Origin: Staphylotrichum longicolle
Lineage: Eukaryota > Ascomycota > Sordariomycetes > Sordariales > Chaetomiaceae
Length of the DNA stretch: 64,000 nt
Assembly (NCBI GenBank): GCA_019096155.1
Contig: JAHCVI010000001.1
Span: 7,998,001 to 8,062,000, forward strand
Direction: 5' to 3'
Under the pieces are notes generated by a model, which saw only the letters and a program-made list of their open reading frames with translations, made no database searches and was not told the origin of the DNA. The translations under genes were made by a program, and so were the position numbers. This document shows positions 11,821-23,600 of this stretch, one piece after another (position 1 is the stretch's first letter; every line of letters begins with the position of its first letter).

Positions 11821-14324
11821 ATGTACGCTGCACAGCCCAACGGCGCCGATAGTGCAACAATCAATCCCGCCGCGCTCAACACAGGTACGTCACTGGCTAC
11901 TTTCCCGCTGTGTCCTGGGGCCGTCTCGCGACCGGAGTTTGTGCCGTGCATGGAGGACGTGTGTGCGTGAGTGCGTGTGTGTGTGTGCCATGCGCGATGC
12001 GATCGCGCACGTCGCCACCACTGCGCTTGTGTGGTTCGCGGCCCGCGATGGTGGATGTGCTTTTTGCACTTCGGATCGCTCTCGAGTCGTCGAATCATCG
12101 GGTTCCCACCGCGCTTTCATCTCATCATCATCATCATCAGCCTGTTCATCGCAGCGCCTCCCCGTTCATCCCTTCATCCCCCCCATCATCATGCCGTCGC
12201 ATTCCTCGCCCGGTGGACTGCCCACCTCCGCCGCCACCGTCTCGGGGCTTCTGCCCCTCTTTGTCACTTGCGCAAGGAAACCGACGATACTGACTCTCGG
12301 CAAGACCTGCTAGATCGAGCCCCTCGAGGCGTCAAGCGGAGCCGCTCCCCCGACGACTTCGGGGACGCTGGGCCACCGGGCTCGGCTGGTGATGACAGTA
12401 TGTTGTGTTGTGTGTCTTGTCTCTGTGTGCGCTGCCGTCTTGGCCAAGGGCGATCCCGTTGACGGGTTTTCCGCGTTACACTTTTCTCTCCGTGCGACCC
12501 CGTGCGTATGACGTGCGATCACAGGCTGACGGCGCCCTCGTGTGCATACAGGTGGTGACAAGGCGAGGAAACGAGCAAGACCGATGAAGTCCCGAACATC
12601 CGGGGGCATCCCCGAGACCGCCGTCCCGGCACCCTCCCGCCACCCCCCAGTCGATCCCTCCACAGACGCCGCAGAGCCAGAACGCCCCCTTGCCCGCTCA
12701 GACGCCCACCTACGCGGCCCCGCAGACGTCGCCTCCGAAATCGACCCCGACCAAGTCGACGCTGAAAGCGCTCCCGACGGTACGCGATCACACGACTGAC
12801 CAGCTCGGTCCCGGCGGGGATGAGTATCTGCCGCGCGAGATTGACGAGGCTGGCGAGAAGAAGGTGATGCCCAACGGCCAGCTGACGGGGAACCGCGAAT
12901 ACCGCTGCCGGACCTTCCTGGTCCCGAATCGTGGAGACAAGCTGTTCATGCTCGCCACCGAGTGCGCGCGCGTCCTGGGGTACCGGGATTCGTACTTGCT
13001 CTTCAACAAGAACAGGTCTCTGTTCAAGATCATCGCCAGCCAGGTCGAGAAGGACGACCTGGTAAACCAGGAGATTCTGCCGTTTTCCTACCGTTCGCGC
13101 CAGATTGCCATCGTCACCGCGAGGAGCATGTTCCGACAGTTTGGGAGCCGCGTCATCGTCAACGGGAGGAGGGTCCGCGACGACTATTGGGAGACCAAGG
13201 CGCGTAAGCAAGGGTTTACCGAGGCCGACCCGGCAGGCGAGAAGCGGCCGGGCGCTTCCAAGGCGCGCGAGGCAGAGGCGAACCACAGCACGTCCATCCT
13301 TGGAGCCCCCCATGGCGAGATTGTCTACAGCACGAACCCCGGCCAGTTTGGCGGGCCCCAGCCGCAGCTCGTTCAACCAGGTATGCTTGGAGGACCTCCA
13401 GGAAGCTCAGCACGAATGCCTGTGATAACACCAGGGCCAGACTACAACGATACGCGGAGCCGGGACTACTCGAGCATGTTGAAGGGCGGCCCACGCCAGG
13501 AGATCACCGGGCCACCCTACCAGGACCGGATCCAGGCTTCCCCGATATCCGAACTGCACGCCCAGGCTCACCACGCGGCGGAGTTCAACCGGTCCGTTAA
13601 CCAGCAGCGAGAGATGCGCAATGATTACATGCAGAACATCTGGCGGAGGCCTCACGAGCAGCCGCCCCCGACGACGCTGAGCCAGCCCGTGAGCTCGACG
13701 GACGCAACGGCGCCAAGCAGCCGGCCCGGCCCGGCATCCCACACCAGCACCGCCGGTCTGCAGCAACCCGGTATCGTCCCGAATCAGAGCCCCATGATGA
13801 TGACAGCCGCGCCGTATTCGCAGCCCATCCACGCCCAGAACCCGGTCGGCCAGAGCACCCTGCGAGGCTTGGCCCACGACCCGACCCAGAGCTCCTCGCG
13901 GCCGTCGTATCCACCAGCAGGCTCCTCAGCCACGCTGCCCCAGGCCACGCAGAACTACAGCTATTCGCAGAGCCAGATGTGGCCGCCCACCCCGCAGACG
14001 CCGCAGCACGGCTACTCGGCCTACACGACCCAGTCCCAGCAGTCGCCGCACCCGCAGCAGCAGCAGCAGCAGCAGCAGTCCCCCGCGCCGCAGCTTCGCC
14101 ACCCGAGCGCCTCGGGCCCCGTGCAGCCCGGCAGCCTGTCGTACTCGGGGATGCCGGGCATGGGGCAGGGCTACGGCGCCGCGGCCGCCGCGACCCAGGG
14201 CATGTACTCGGCCGACCAGACGCCGCGGCAGTACATGCACCAGAGCCAGCAGGCGCCGGCCGTCACGCAGGCTTGGTCGCAGCAGCAGGCGCCGGGGCAG
14301 TGGTGGGCGAATCAGCCGCAGTGA
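11821..14324 (+). CDS. RSC7: Rsc7/Swp82-family chromatin-remodelling subunit, two or three frameshifts near the N-terminus
   Basis: Subunit of fungal SWI/SNF and RSC remodellers. Exon 1 (11821-11884) encodes MYAAQPNGADSATINPAALN; its donor is GTACGT at 11885. The second exon starts near 12141 or 12155 and runs to 12397; an intron at 12398-12551 (GTATGT...ACAG) follows; the last exon is 12552-14324. The conserved CRC-subunit region begins at VMPNGQLTGNREYRCRTF and continues through RGDKLFMLATECARVLGYRD, FKIIASQ and FGSRVIVNGRRVRDDYWETK. The C-terminal half is Pro/Gln/Ser/Tyr-rich and disordered with a polyglutamine run (CAG codons, about 14058-14078). One base is missing near 12591-12593 (C run) and another near 12643-12648 (C run); a third loss near 12240-12248 is possible. 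Family and 3' end are secure; the first two exons are tentative. Product length about 693-698 aa. Confidence 0.84.
12118..12139. repeat. (TCA)n trinucleotide tract
   Basis: About seven copies of TCA lie just before the possible acceptor of the RSC7 first intron, where they may serve as its pyrimidine tract or slip in length. Confidence 0.6.
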
Positions 14325-16670
14325 GCACACACACAGACCAGAGGTGAAGAAAGGAGATCATCTTCCCAGCCAAAAAAACAACAACAACAACAAACCGCCA
14401 GGCTTTGCGGTCATGGGTTCATGAGTGGATGGTATTGATGCTGTGTCACGTTCTGAACTTGAAAGTATGGGGATTCCATTCGGCCGGGCTACATCTGACT
14501 GGATGGGAGCAGTATGTTTGAGATGGAAGGGGTGCAGTGGGAAATATGGGATATGCTTTCCAGGCAAGGCAGGCGTGCAGGGCCGGATGTAGTTTGACCT
14601 GCAGCATTTTGGCCGGGCAAGGAAAGGAGAGGGAAGGGGAGAGGGTGGGGGGGGGGCATAGAGGAGTCCGGGGAGGGCATGTTTCACCCACACATTCCGT
14701 TTCTATGATACCTTTTTCTGTCTTTTATTCTTTTTTTCTCCCCTTGTTTTCTCCTTCTCTTCTCCTTTTTTGGGTCGAGATGACGACCTTCTTTTTTTTT
14801 TCGCAAACGACGCCCGCCCCCTTTTTGCGCGCTCTTGAACTTTGTGTTGAGCAGCAGGCGCAGCAGCAAACCTCGGATAGGATTTGTTGTGGCCGGCTGG
14901 CCTCAACACCATTTTGAGGACCAGAGGAGGGGATCGGGATTCATCACTTTTTTCTGTCCTGTTACTCCAAATTGTTCTTATCAAACCCCCGCAGTTCTTC
15001 TCCTCGTTGAACATTCTTAAGTACATTACCCTGTCATTGCTTTTCTTCATCGGTGGAAGTCTTTTTGGGTGGAGGGAGGCAAGGATGGGAAGGGGGGAAA
15101 CTTGGAGGCACACGCACACACACACACACACGGAAAGGGTTTAGGTTTCTCGTGTGATGGGAATTTTTGTACTTGGGCCCTGTCTACTTTTTTATGCTTG
15201 ATGCCGAACGTTTATTATCGAACACACACACCCCACCACCAAACTCCCAGCCTATTTTTTCTCTTCGTTGCGTGTTGTTTTTATCACCCACCCCCTTGTT
15301 TTTTACAACTTGCTGAATCTTGAATGGGTTTGTCTCTTTGGTTTTGTGTTGTGTGCCAGGCAATCAGTCAGTCAGTCGGGGTTAGTCAGTCGGTCAAGTC
15401 GTTCGAGTTGCTGTGGGCAGCATTGTTGGAGTTTTTGTCGTCTCGCTCTTTCTCCTTTCTCCGTTTGTTCAGTTTGGCATTATCATCCCCTTGTTTGTTC
15501 CGGTGGGCTCGTGTCTTTGCTGAGTGAGGTCGAGTCCATGTTTGCCGGTTTGGTATTCTGTTTTGGTTCTGGTTTGGCTTGGTCTGTCTGTCTGTCTGGC
15601 TTGGTCTGGCTTGGTTTCTACACAACCCCCGCTTTTCTAGTGGTTTCGTCCAACATGTCTTGTTCTGGTCTTGTTCTCTGCATGGGATCATGGAATAAGG
15701 GGGACAGGGGAGGGGGCTGGGGCGGGGGTGGTTTTGAGCACTGACTGGCCGGTGGGATTCGTCTGGATGGTAACACGCGGGGTGAGCAGAACACATGTGG
15801 CTAATTCATCACCTTTCTCCTTTGGCCGATTGTCTGGTTGGAGCCCATCTGCCCACACGTCGAGAATCGCTGGTGTCCCCTGGCCCTCTTCTGGGGTTGA
15901 AAGGGGTAATGTTTGCTTCGAATGTCTGTCACCGGACGAACTGGGGCAAACAACGACCGCATGTGATTCGAGAGCCTGACGGCGTCGCCGATGCAGGGCA
16001 CCCGAGCCCTCCGAGAGACAGAAGGAAAGGTAAGTTGCGTTGAATCGGCCCACCATCCCATACCCATTTCCTCGTTTTCCCTGACTCTGTGCACAACATG
16101 ACAACCCCGTAACAAACCAGTACTCGATATGTTGCTTTGATTGTTCAGAACCTTGTTGTTCGTGGCCCTCGTGATGTTTCCCAAGTACCCGCATCCCTGT
16201 CTCTGGGTACTCTCGGTGTCGCCAGTCGCCCAGTCATTGACCTGAGAACCCAAGTCACAAGAGCAGCTAGCGTCGTTTGACACATTGCAACCGTATGAGG
16301 TCGCCCTGCGCATACTATGTGGTAGTAGGCCACCAGAAAACAGCCGAAATATCACCGATCTCTCGATTTGGACGCTACTGTCTATCCCCGTCATGTTCTC
16401 GTCACTGTAGAATAACAGTGAGAACACAAGGGGGAAAAAAAACCAGGGCGGCAGGCGGCGATGTTACATACCTCGTTTCTGCGGCTGACAGTTGCTACCG
16501 TAGTAGGACGGTTTATTCCCGGGTTTATCATCATCTTCTGAACAGCAGCAACCGCGGCCTGCCAGAGTATAGACCCCGATGGACCCCGGACAATCTCAGC
16601 GAACCTGTTTCCAACTCCGCCCATTCTTCCCACTGCCGCAAGCCCTAAGCAAGCACGCCTCCTCTGAATG
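14325..16670. other. RSC7 / DPB4 convergent gap (2.3 kb)
   Basis: No credible gene. It holds the 3' regions of two convergent genes, many T-rich runs (14700-14800), a short CA microsatellite near 15111-15131 and CTGT/GTCAGTCA-type simple repeats near 15363-15390 and 15580-15600. Open frames here are unsupported by any family. Confidence 0.6.
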
Positions 16671-17938
16671 CTAATCACTGTCATCATCCAGCGCCTCGTC
16701 CTCGTCTTCCCTCTCCTCTCTCTCCTCTAGCTCATCCTCCTCCTCGCCCCCACCCTCATCCTCCTCGTCCTCCTCTTCCTCCTCTTCCTCCTCCTCCTCC
16801 TCAGCCTCCTCCTCCTCGGCCTCGTCCTCTTCCTCCTCCTCTTCAGGCACGGTCTCCGCATCCGACACCTCATCCACCTCCATCCCACCACCACCACCAG
16901 CAGCAGAAGCAGAGGGATCCAACCTCGCCTTCTTCGCAGCCCTCGCCTGCCCGGACCCCGACCCAGACGTGGGCGACGGCAGCAGGCCGCTCCGCTCCTC
17001 CATCTCGGTGTCGTCGCCGTCGCCGCCGGCAGCGGTGGAGCCGATGCTCATCATGGAGAGGTCGGCGGCGGCGCCGGCGGCGGTGCTGGTGGCGCTCTGC
17101 TGGCTCGCGTCGCCGGCCTGGGTGGTGGCCTTCTTGGCGGCGGCGACCTTTTTGCGGTAGGTGGAGCGTTTGGAGGTCTGGACTTCGTTGAACTCTGTGT
17201 TTTTTGGGCAAGGTTGGGTGAGTTGGTGTTTTTGATGTAGCAAAAGGGGAGAAAGAGATGGGGAAGGTAAGGTAGGTAGGTAAGGAGAATGGAGAGCGGG
17301 ACGTACTCGCAAACTCGGCCTCGAGCCTCTCGCGCATGAAGCCGTACTCGATTTCGTCGAGGGCCTTGAAGACATCGGCGGGCATAATGGTTTTCTTGTT
17401 GGATGCGACGGTGGATTCGTTCGCGCTGCGGCTGTGTTTAGAGCGAGCACAAGTAGGTGGGTACATTGTTCGTAAAACATACGCGTTCGCGAGATGGCTG
17501 ATGAATACCGTCGCGCTCTTGGTCAGCGCCAGGATGGCATTGGCTTGTATCTGAGTGTTTGGCGGCAGCACGCCCTTTGCCAGGCGCGTGATGATGGATT
17601 TGGGCAGTGTCAAGTCCTGTCGTCGGGAGCCATGTCAGTCTTCCGGGCCCGTCTTTCTGTGTGTTTCGTGACGTCCACACCTCAATGGTCAATGCCTCCC
17701 TCTCCTTCTCCCGCTCTCTTTCCCGGTCCCTCTCTTTCTCCTTCTCCCTGTCCTTTTTCTCGCCGGGTTGTTGTTGGGGGCCAGGCGTTGAACTGGAGGC
17801 GGAGGGCTCGGCGGCAGGTGCTTCTGCTGGCGGCTCCGGAGCGGGTGATTCTGTAGCCATGGCGCTGTCCTCATCGGCGAGGACAAACCTCGCTACAGAT
17901 ACATCGCTCCGGCGGGCGTCGCTTTTGCGCGAGGGCAT
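16671..17938 (-). CDS. DPB4: DNA polymerase epsilon subunit Dpb4 (histone-fold, CHRAC17/POLE3 homologue)
   Basis: Histone-fold partner of Dpb3-like subunits in DNA polymerase epsilon and in ISWI-type chromatin accessibility complexes. Exons: 17938-17681, 17616-17483, 17425-17307, 17194-16671; introns of 64, 57 and 112 bp carry GT/AG ends and CTGAC-type branches. Joined exons give DLTLPKSIITRLAKGVLPP and NTQIQANAILALTKSATVF, then ISHLANAANESTVASNKKT and IMPADVFKALDEIEY, the standard H2B-like fold. The C-terminal third is a long Glu/Asp tract ending ALDDDSD, typical of the family. The N-terminus is Pro/Ala/Ser-rich and then Lys/Glu/Arg-rich. Start at 17938 (MPSRKSD) is preferred; a second Met lies at 17860. 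Predicted length 344 aa. A telomere-like motif lies about 310 bp upstream. Confidence 0.91.
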
Positions 17939-19288
17939 GGCTGTGGCTGTGGCTGTTGCCGTATTATGGCCGTCAGGAAAGGTTCTCGTGGTTCCGTGGG
18001 ACAGCCGTGATGAGGATTTGCACAGTAGGGGTTCCAGATGACCAATGGCTCAACAATGCCAGACTGGTGACTGGTTTGCGCTGATCGACACGGGTTTGGA
18101 CGGTGGTCGTCGGTTGCGACACGCAGGGTAGCGGTCAGTTGCGTCGTGTGGGGAAGGGGTCAAAATTGTGGGCGCGTCGCGGCCCATTCGACGCGTAAAT
18201 TGGAAGGCGGCCACAGCTTCCAGCCTTCGACAACCCATAGTATCAGGGTTAGGGTTAGATATGTTACGTGTAAGTTCTGTGTGATTCGAATCAGGGGTCA
18301 TGTTGACAGCACCACAGTTCCTTCCTTCGCAGCCTCGACAGCACACGACCATCATCTCTTCTTGCATGGACTTTGCAGCAGATCTACCGCCCACTCCCTT
18401 GCCGAAAAACCCACTGCTGTGTAAGCTCGGCCACCCAAACCCGGTGACCACCCCCGCTCCGAACCCGGAAAGCCCCCCGTTTCAGGTTTCGGAGCAGGAA
18501 ACTCTCCCATTTGACGGCGTGGAGCAGCGCCTGCAAGCCCTCTCAGATCCCAAATGTCTCATCTCATCACAGTGCAGCGGGCATTTCTTGGGGGGGAATG
18601 GGGGCTGGAAGATATGCATGCATCCCACATCGTATTTCGTATCGGGGAGCCAAGGGAAGTGATGGCACTTATACTCATACAGATTTGTAATGATGATACA
18701 GGGTTTTGTGAGAAGAATTGCGGTGAAGTATTCCCCGCGTGGTTGCTTTGACAAGTCTGCTGAGTTGAGTCCCTTTCCTCCGTGTGTGTGTGTGTGTGCA
18801 TGTAGGCCCTTGCTGTGAGGGTCAAGCATCATCACTCTCCCTCCGGCAATGACACTGATCCAAGTAAAACCTCAGGCGGTCCAGGCCGTCTGCCCGTGCC
18901 TGGGCTACATGTCCCCCATCCGGCCCTATCCTCTCCCTCCAAAAGAAGAAAAACCAAGAAGGGATTTCTCCCTCCTTTCAACACACTTCGGGGTATATCC
19001 ATCGTCTTTCATCAAATCATAACGCTGATCCGGCCGGTTCGGAGTAAGAACACCCGAGTCCCCTGGCGAGCACAATGCTCGCTCCTCGAGCTTGCCGTGA
19101 TGGACAACATGTCCATGAAGAAGAGTAAAGGTCGAATAAGAATCGAGAAGACGCAAGAAAAGAAAAGGGCAGGTGCCTGCGGGTTGTGTTTTCCCCCAGC
19201 CTGGTAGATAAATGCTTTCAACAAACTGAACGAAGAAAAACGAGGCCGTCCCCCATATTGATGCAGACCATTATGAGATCTCTCAACC
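17939..19288. other. DPB4 promoter and 3' flank of the membrane-protein gene
   Basis: These 1.35 kb hold no supported gene. The DPB4 upstream region includes the telomere-like motif at 18245-18258 and a GT microsatellite near 18783-18798. The right part should contain the 3' UTR of the gene ending at 19289. Confidence 0.55.
18245..18258 (+). promoter_or_regulatory. Telomere-like AGGGTTAGGGTTAG motif
   Basis: More than two contiguous copies of the TTAGGG unit, about 310 bp upstream of the DPB4 start. Tbf1-like Myb factors bind this unit in fungal promoters (known for the family); binding here is inferred. Confidence 0.45.
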
Positions 19289-20629
19289 TCAGCCAATCGC
19301 CCGCCCAATCTCCCCTTCCCCGGGAAACCTCGGCCTGGCAGGCGACAGCCCGCCAAAGAGCACCTCGTCGCCAAACGACAGCCGCGGCGGGATCGACGAC
19401 GACGAGTAGACGCGCGAGTGGCTGCCGCCGCCGCCGCCGGCGCGGGACCCGCCAAAGCTCCTCGAGTGGTGGTGGCTCTGGCTGTGGCTGTGGCGGACGT
19501 GGTCGTGCGAGTGCCGCGGCGGGGACAGCTCCAGATCCGACCCGGTGCGGGAGTTCTGTCCGTTGCCGTAATAGTAGTAGTCGCCTCCGAAGCTGCGGGT
19601 GCTGCTCCGCGAGCTCCGCGCCCGCGCGTGGTGGGCGCGGCGGCCCATGGCCGAGCTGGGCGGGAGCTTGGACAGGCGGGAGGGGTTGCGCTTGAGGCTG
19701 GGGATGAAGGGCTCGTCGCCGGGGACGGACTCGTCCGTCAGCCCGGCCCGGGCGTTGGGGGCGCGGGCTTGGATGGGGGTTTGCGGGAGCGCCTTGTCGA
19801 AGCTCGTCTTGCCGCTGTAGGCGGGGTGGTTCTGGGCGAAGGAGCGGCGGGACTCGGCGTCGGTTGAGTAGCGTGCTCCTTGGGCGTCGTGGGCTCTGCT
19901 GTAGACGATGACGCTTGGCGGCTTCTTCACGGAGCTTGTCGAGGGGTGTTTAGCGTGCGACGGGGCGCCGGTTTCCTTGTCGAAGGCGGCCTCGGCCTCG
20001 GCGTCGGTGTCTCCGCCCTGATACCGGGCCTTCTCATACCGGGGAGACTTCCATCTCTCGATCTCGTCGTCGTCGATGGGAGAGATGCCTCGTGAGAGGA
20101 ACGGCAGCCGGCTTCGCCGCCTCCTCCTGCAAAGCAGTATCGCCCCTGCAATCAGGGCCAGACCGACCGCCGAGAACACGGTGCTCAGAGTGATGACAAG
20201 CGTCCGGTTGCTCCCGATGCCCGAGTCGCCGGCGTTCGGAGAGCCCAAGGTGGCAGTCGTGGCTGTAGCTCCTGCTGAGGTGGTGATTTCCGTGGGCATA
20301 GTATCCGTCACTGGGGCCTCGCTAGACGTTTGCCCGTCTACCGTGCTCCGAGACTGCGAGATGCTGGCATCTGAGGAAGACGTGGCAGCGGAAACTGTCC
20401 CGGAAGTTTCGGTAGGGAAGGGTACGGGAGCCAGTCCGGGAGAGGTGGGTGTGGACAGACTGGTTGGTCCTGGCACCGAGACAGTTAGTGTCGTTGTCGT
20501 TGTTGCGGCGGCGGCCGGAGTGAACCATGGTGGACCTCTCCATTGCCTGGGCTCGACGACCGGCGAAGCTCCAGCTGTCCATGCGAGGACTGCCGCGCAG
20601 AGCAGCGTCAACAGCACCGGCCGGGTCAT
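19289..20629 (-). CDS. Single-pass membrane protein with signal peptide and Ser/Thr-rich ectodomain
   Basis: A 446-aa intronless frame. It starts with a signal peptide (MTRPVLLTLLCAAVLAWTAG), then about 120 residues rich in Thr, Ser, Ala and Pro that would be heavily O-glycosylated. A transmembrane helix follows (VFSAVGLALIAGAILL) with a stop-transfer run of six basic residues. The cytoplasmic tail of some 250 residues is Ser/Arg/His-rich and low in complexity (RHSHDHVRHSHSQSHHHS). This layout resembles fungal cell-wall stress sensors (Wsc/Mid2 type) and many uncharacterised fungal plasma-membrane proteins, but no Cys-rich WSC domain is present. Start at 20629 is chosen because the signal peptide begins there. 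Function is unknown; a sensor or wall-linked role is only inference from architecture. Confidence 0.8.
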   Translation of the reverse strand: MTRPVLLTLLCAAVLAWTAGASPVVEPRQWRGPPWFTPAAAATTTTTLTVSVPGPTSLSTPTSPGLAPVPFPTETSGTVSAATSSSDASISQSRSTVDGQTSSEAPVTDTMPTEITTSAGATATTATLGSPNAGDSGIGSNRTLVITLSTVFSAVGLALIAGAILLCRRRRRSRLPFLSRGISPIDDDEIERWKSPRYEKARYQGGDTDAEAEAAFDKETGAPSHAKHPSTSSVKKPPSVIVYSRAHDAQGARYSTDAESRRSFAQNHPAYSGKTSFDKALPQTPIQARAPNARAGLTDESVPGDEPFIPSLKRNPSRLSKLPPSSAMGRRAHHARARSSRSSTRSFGGDYYYYGNGQNSRTGSDLELSPPRHSHDHVRHSHSQSHHHSRSFGGSRAGGGGGSHSRVYSSSSIPPRLSFGDEVLFGGLSPARPRFPGEGEIGRAIG

Positions 20630-23600
20630 GGTGTAGCCCCGTGGACAGTGGTCTGGGAGGAGGCGGGGTGAGGGGCCGAGGGGTCGAGGGGAGAGAGCAT
20701 GCCTGATGCTAGCGAGCCATCGGGCAAGCTTCGGCTCGGGAGTGCCTCTTTCGGAACGGGACAAGCGTGCAGGTGGGATGGTATGTTTGCCAGGGACAGA
20801 GATGGGGGACAAACGTGATCAAGTCAACTCGGACTGGGAGACTGAGCTGCCCGCGGTGTTCGAGGGCGCATCAGTCCAGAGCACAATGGCCCCGAGTGGA
20901 GTCGAGGAGACTGAAGAGCGGGAACGAGGGACGAGAAAGCAGACGGAGAGGGGAGCTCCCACGTCTATATCCAGATCCCAGAACAGGGAAGCGGAAGGTA
21001 AGGCAAGGCAAGGCTAGGCAAGACAAGCCCTCCTTCGAGATGGGGGTCACCACGGGACGGCGGGGAGTGTGGCATGCCGAGCCATCTTTAAAAATATCCT
21101 CAAAATCCGATGGGAAACCCGGCAGATATACCCCGTGTGCTCGAGCGCAGCCAAGGGCAGATTCCGAACGAAGTCCACCATGCCCACATTGGGCCACCCC
21201 GGCGTGGCCCCCATGCCACACACACACGCCCACACCACCATCACCGACCGGGCTGGGCAGGCTGGGCTGGGCAGGCTGGGTGCCACTTTCGGCGTGCGGT
21301 GGTGGTGTCAGTGGTGTGCAAACTACAAGGGCACTAGTGGAAGGACGTGCATGGCATGGGGCACAAAGGCATGGCCGCAATGGGCTGCCATGGCTGCCAC
21401 GGCTGCCACGGCTGCTGATGGCGATGCGGAGGCCGAGAATGGCTGAGCACCGAGTGAAAGCAGTGCGTTGGCGGTGGCCGTTGCCAACGGGCAGGCCTGC
21501 ATTGCGGAGTGATTATCAAGGAAGCCGATCCCCAGGCTGCACAGGCTCCTGAAACGCAGTTGTCTTGCGCGACCTTGGTCTTATCGCTGGGGATTGGCGT
21601 GCTCTGCACAAGTGGTTGCAGATGTGGTGGGTGCTTTGGTGCGCGGGGCGGACCAAGCAGGGCAATCAACGGTGCCCAGGGATACCGGACCCCGGCCAGA
21701 CAGGGCCAGGCACTGCAGACGCTGCAGACAGCTCAGGGACAGGGTCGGTACGCGGGTACCATTTGGCTCCGAGCCTGCTTGGTACGTACTGCCAAGGGCG
21801 TGGAATGGTGGCATCCAGCACACATGGCTTGCACATGGATTGGTCTGTGTGTCTGGCATTGGACGAACCCGGCGAGGGGTTGGCATCTCGTCCCCACAGA
21901 CGATGGTGCCCCAGGGGTTGACTGTTCTCGTAGGACCACGGAAGACGGGGAAGCAACGAGGCAGGTACAGAGTTGATCAGTACAGAGTGCCATCTCAATC
22001 GGAGCACACATGCGGAAACGTCGGATGAGGCCGCAGTGGGTGTTGTGCTTGATGTCTTGTGCCGGGGCAATCCCTTTCGGCTCGATGGTCTCGATTGTTC
22101 AAACCTCGTGTGGATGCTCGAGATCGGCAGGTGCAGAGAGCAGGGAGCAGAGAAATTGTCAACCCCTCCACAAGACGGACGCAACGGAAAGGGGTCTGCG
22201 CAGGTCTGCGACAATTCTTGCCTCGTGGTGTGGAATATCGAGAATTTCTCTCATGTCAGCCGGGTGTTCCTCAGGAAGCGGTGAGCGGCCTGGTCTCACC
22301 CCGCCAGTCAGAGGTGTTCGAGTGTCGGGGGTTCGAAGCGGAGTGGTGGAGTGGTGGAGTGGTTCAGGTTCGTTTCCTGTTCCTGAAACTTTGCGAGGGG
22401 AAACCTTGAGCAACCCACGCAAGCTGTGGCAAGGCAGGGTTTGTGCCTGGCATTACCCGTAATTTACCGCGGGAGCTGGTGGATCATGGGACCGTGCGTC
22501 AAGCCCGCCCAAGCGGGGGAAGAGGATCGCCTTTCCTGAACAGGACAGTTGCCCACCAGACAGCGCCAGGAACAGGCCAAGCAGGCCCTTCCACCGCTTG
22601 GGACGAGACACTAAAAATCCGATGACACCCCAACCTGCCCGACACATCCACGAGCCCATCGTCGCCGAGGTGGTTCCTGCATCCCACCCAAAGCGGCAAC
22701 CAAACAACGCCCCCGTTTTCGCCATTCTTCCATCCTGGATCCTGACAGGCCCGGGCCTGGATGCGATGGTGAAGATGGTTTCATTGAACGTTGACTAGTA
22801 CAAAGTCCACGTACACGTGTACACATGTAGCATTGGCGAAACCCCGTCAAAACAAGCTCACCATGGTGATGGTATTCTTGTCTGCCCACATCGGAGAGGC
22901 AGTCTTCCGCTGCAACTGCCATGGATGGCCAGGTTCTGCGTTCTGCCGGCTGGGAAGCAGACCGTGCGCTGCAGCACAGAGTCGCGTCACGAAAGCGCCC
23001 TGCGCTTAGCACTGGCCGTTGCTGGCAAGAGCAGCCGCCGGGGCGGCACGAGAGGCCAGTCGGGTTGCATTTCTGTTCCTGTCACCATTTTGTGCCCGCA
23101 GAAGCGCTGCCATCCTGCGCCTGCACAGCTGCGATGGCGAGGGTGTGGTGCTGTGCTCGGCTAAGACACTCGATGCTTCCCCAGCCGCTGGCGCCACCCC
23201 GCCGACGGTCAGGAATCGGGAATCTCATCGCCTCTTTGCCCGGAGCGACAGCGTTCTCGAGGTTTCGCTTCAGCGTTTCACCACCCGAGAGCTATTATAA
23301 GACGCGGGTTAACTTGAGGTTCGAGTCTGGGCTGCCTTGGGCATGGTCGTCTTGTCCAGCTATTCGTGGAATTCGCTGCTTGAGGCATGAGAAACAAACG
23401 ACACAAACATGTCTCGAGAATCGGAACTAGTGTAAGAATGGCTCATCATCCCTGCATTCGATGGTGTCCAGCCTCCGCTTCCCCTCGCAACAATACCCTG
23501 TCTCACTCAACCCCTCATATCGTCGACCGACATGCATCGCAAGCGCGCCACACATAGGCACGTTCTCGATAGCGCTGCTCGCGCCTGCATTCAGGACATT

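Noticed and set aside
20767..21552. Open frame of 261 codons on the plus strand
   Set aside because: The translation is repetitive, Trp/Arg/His-heavy and lacks domains; other frames are also open over the same stretch.
23300..23330. Second B-box-like match (GGTTCGAGTCT)
   Set aside because: T-arm stem fails after two pairs; no tRNA fold.
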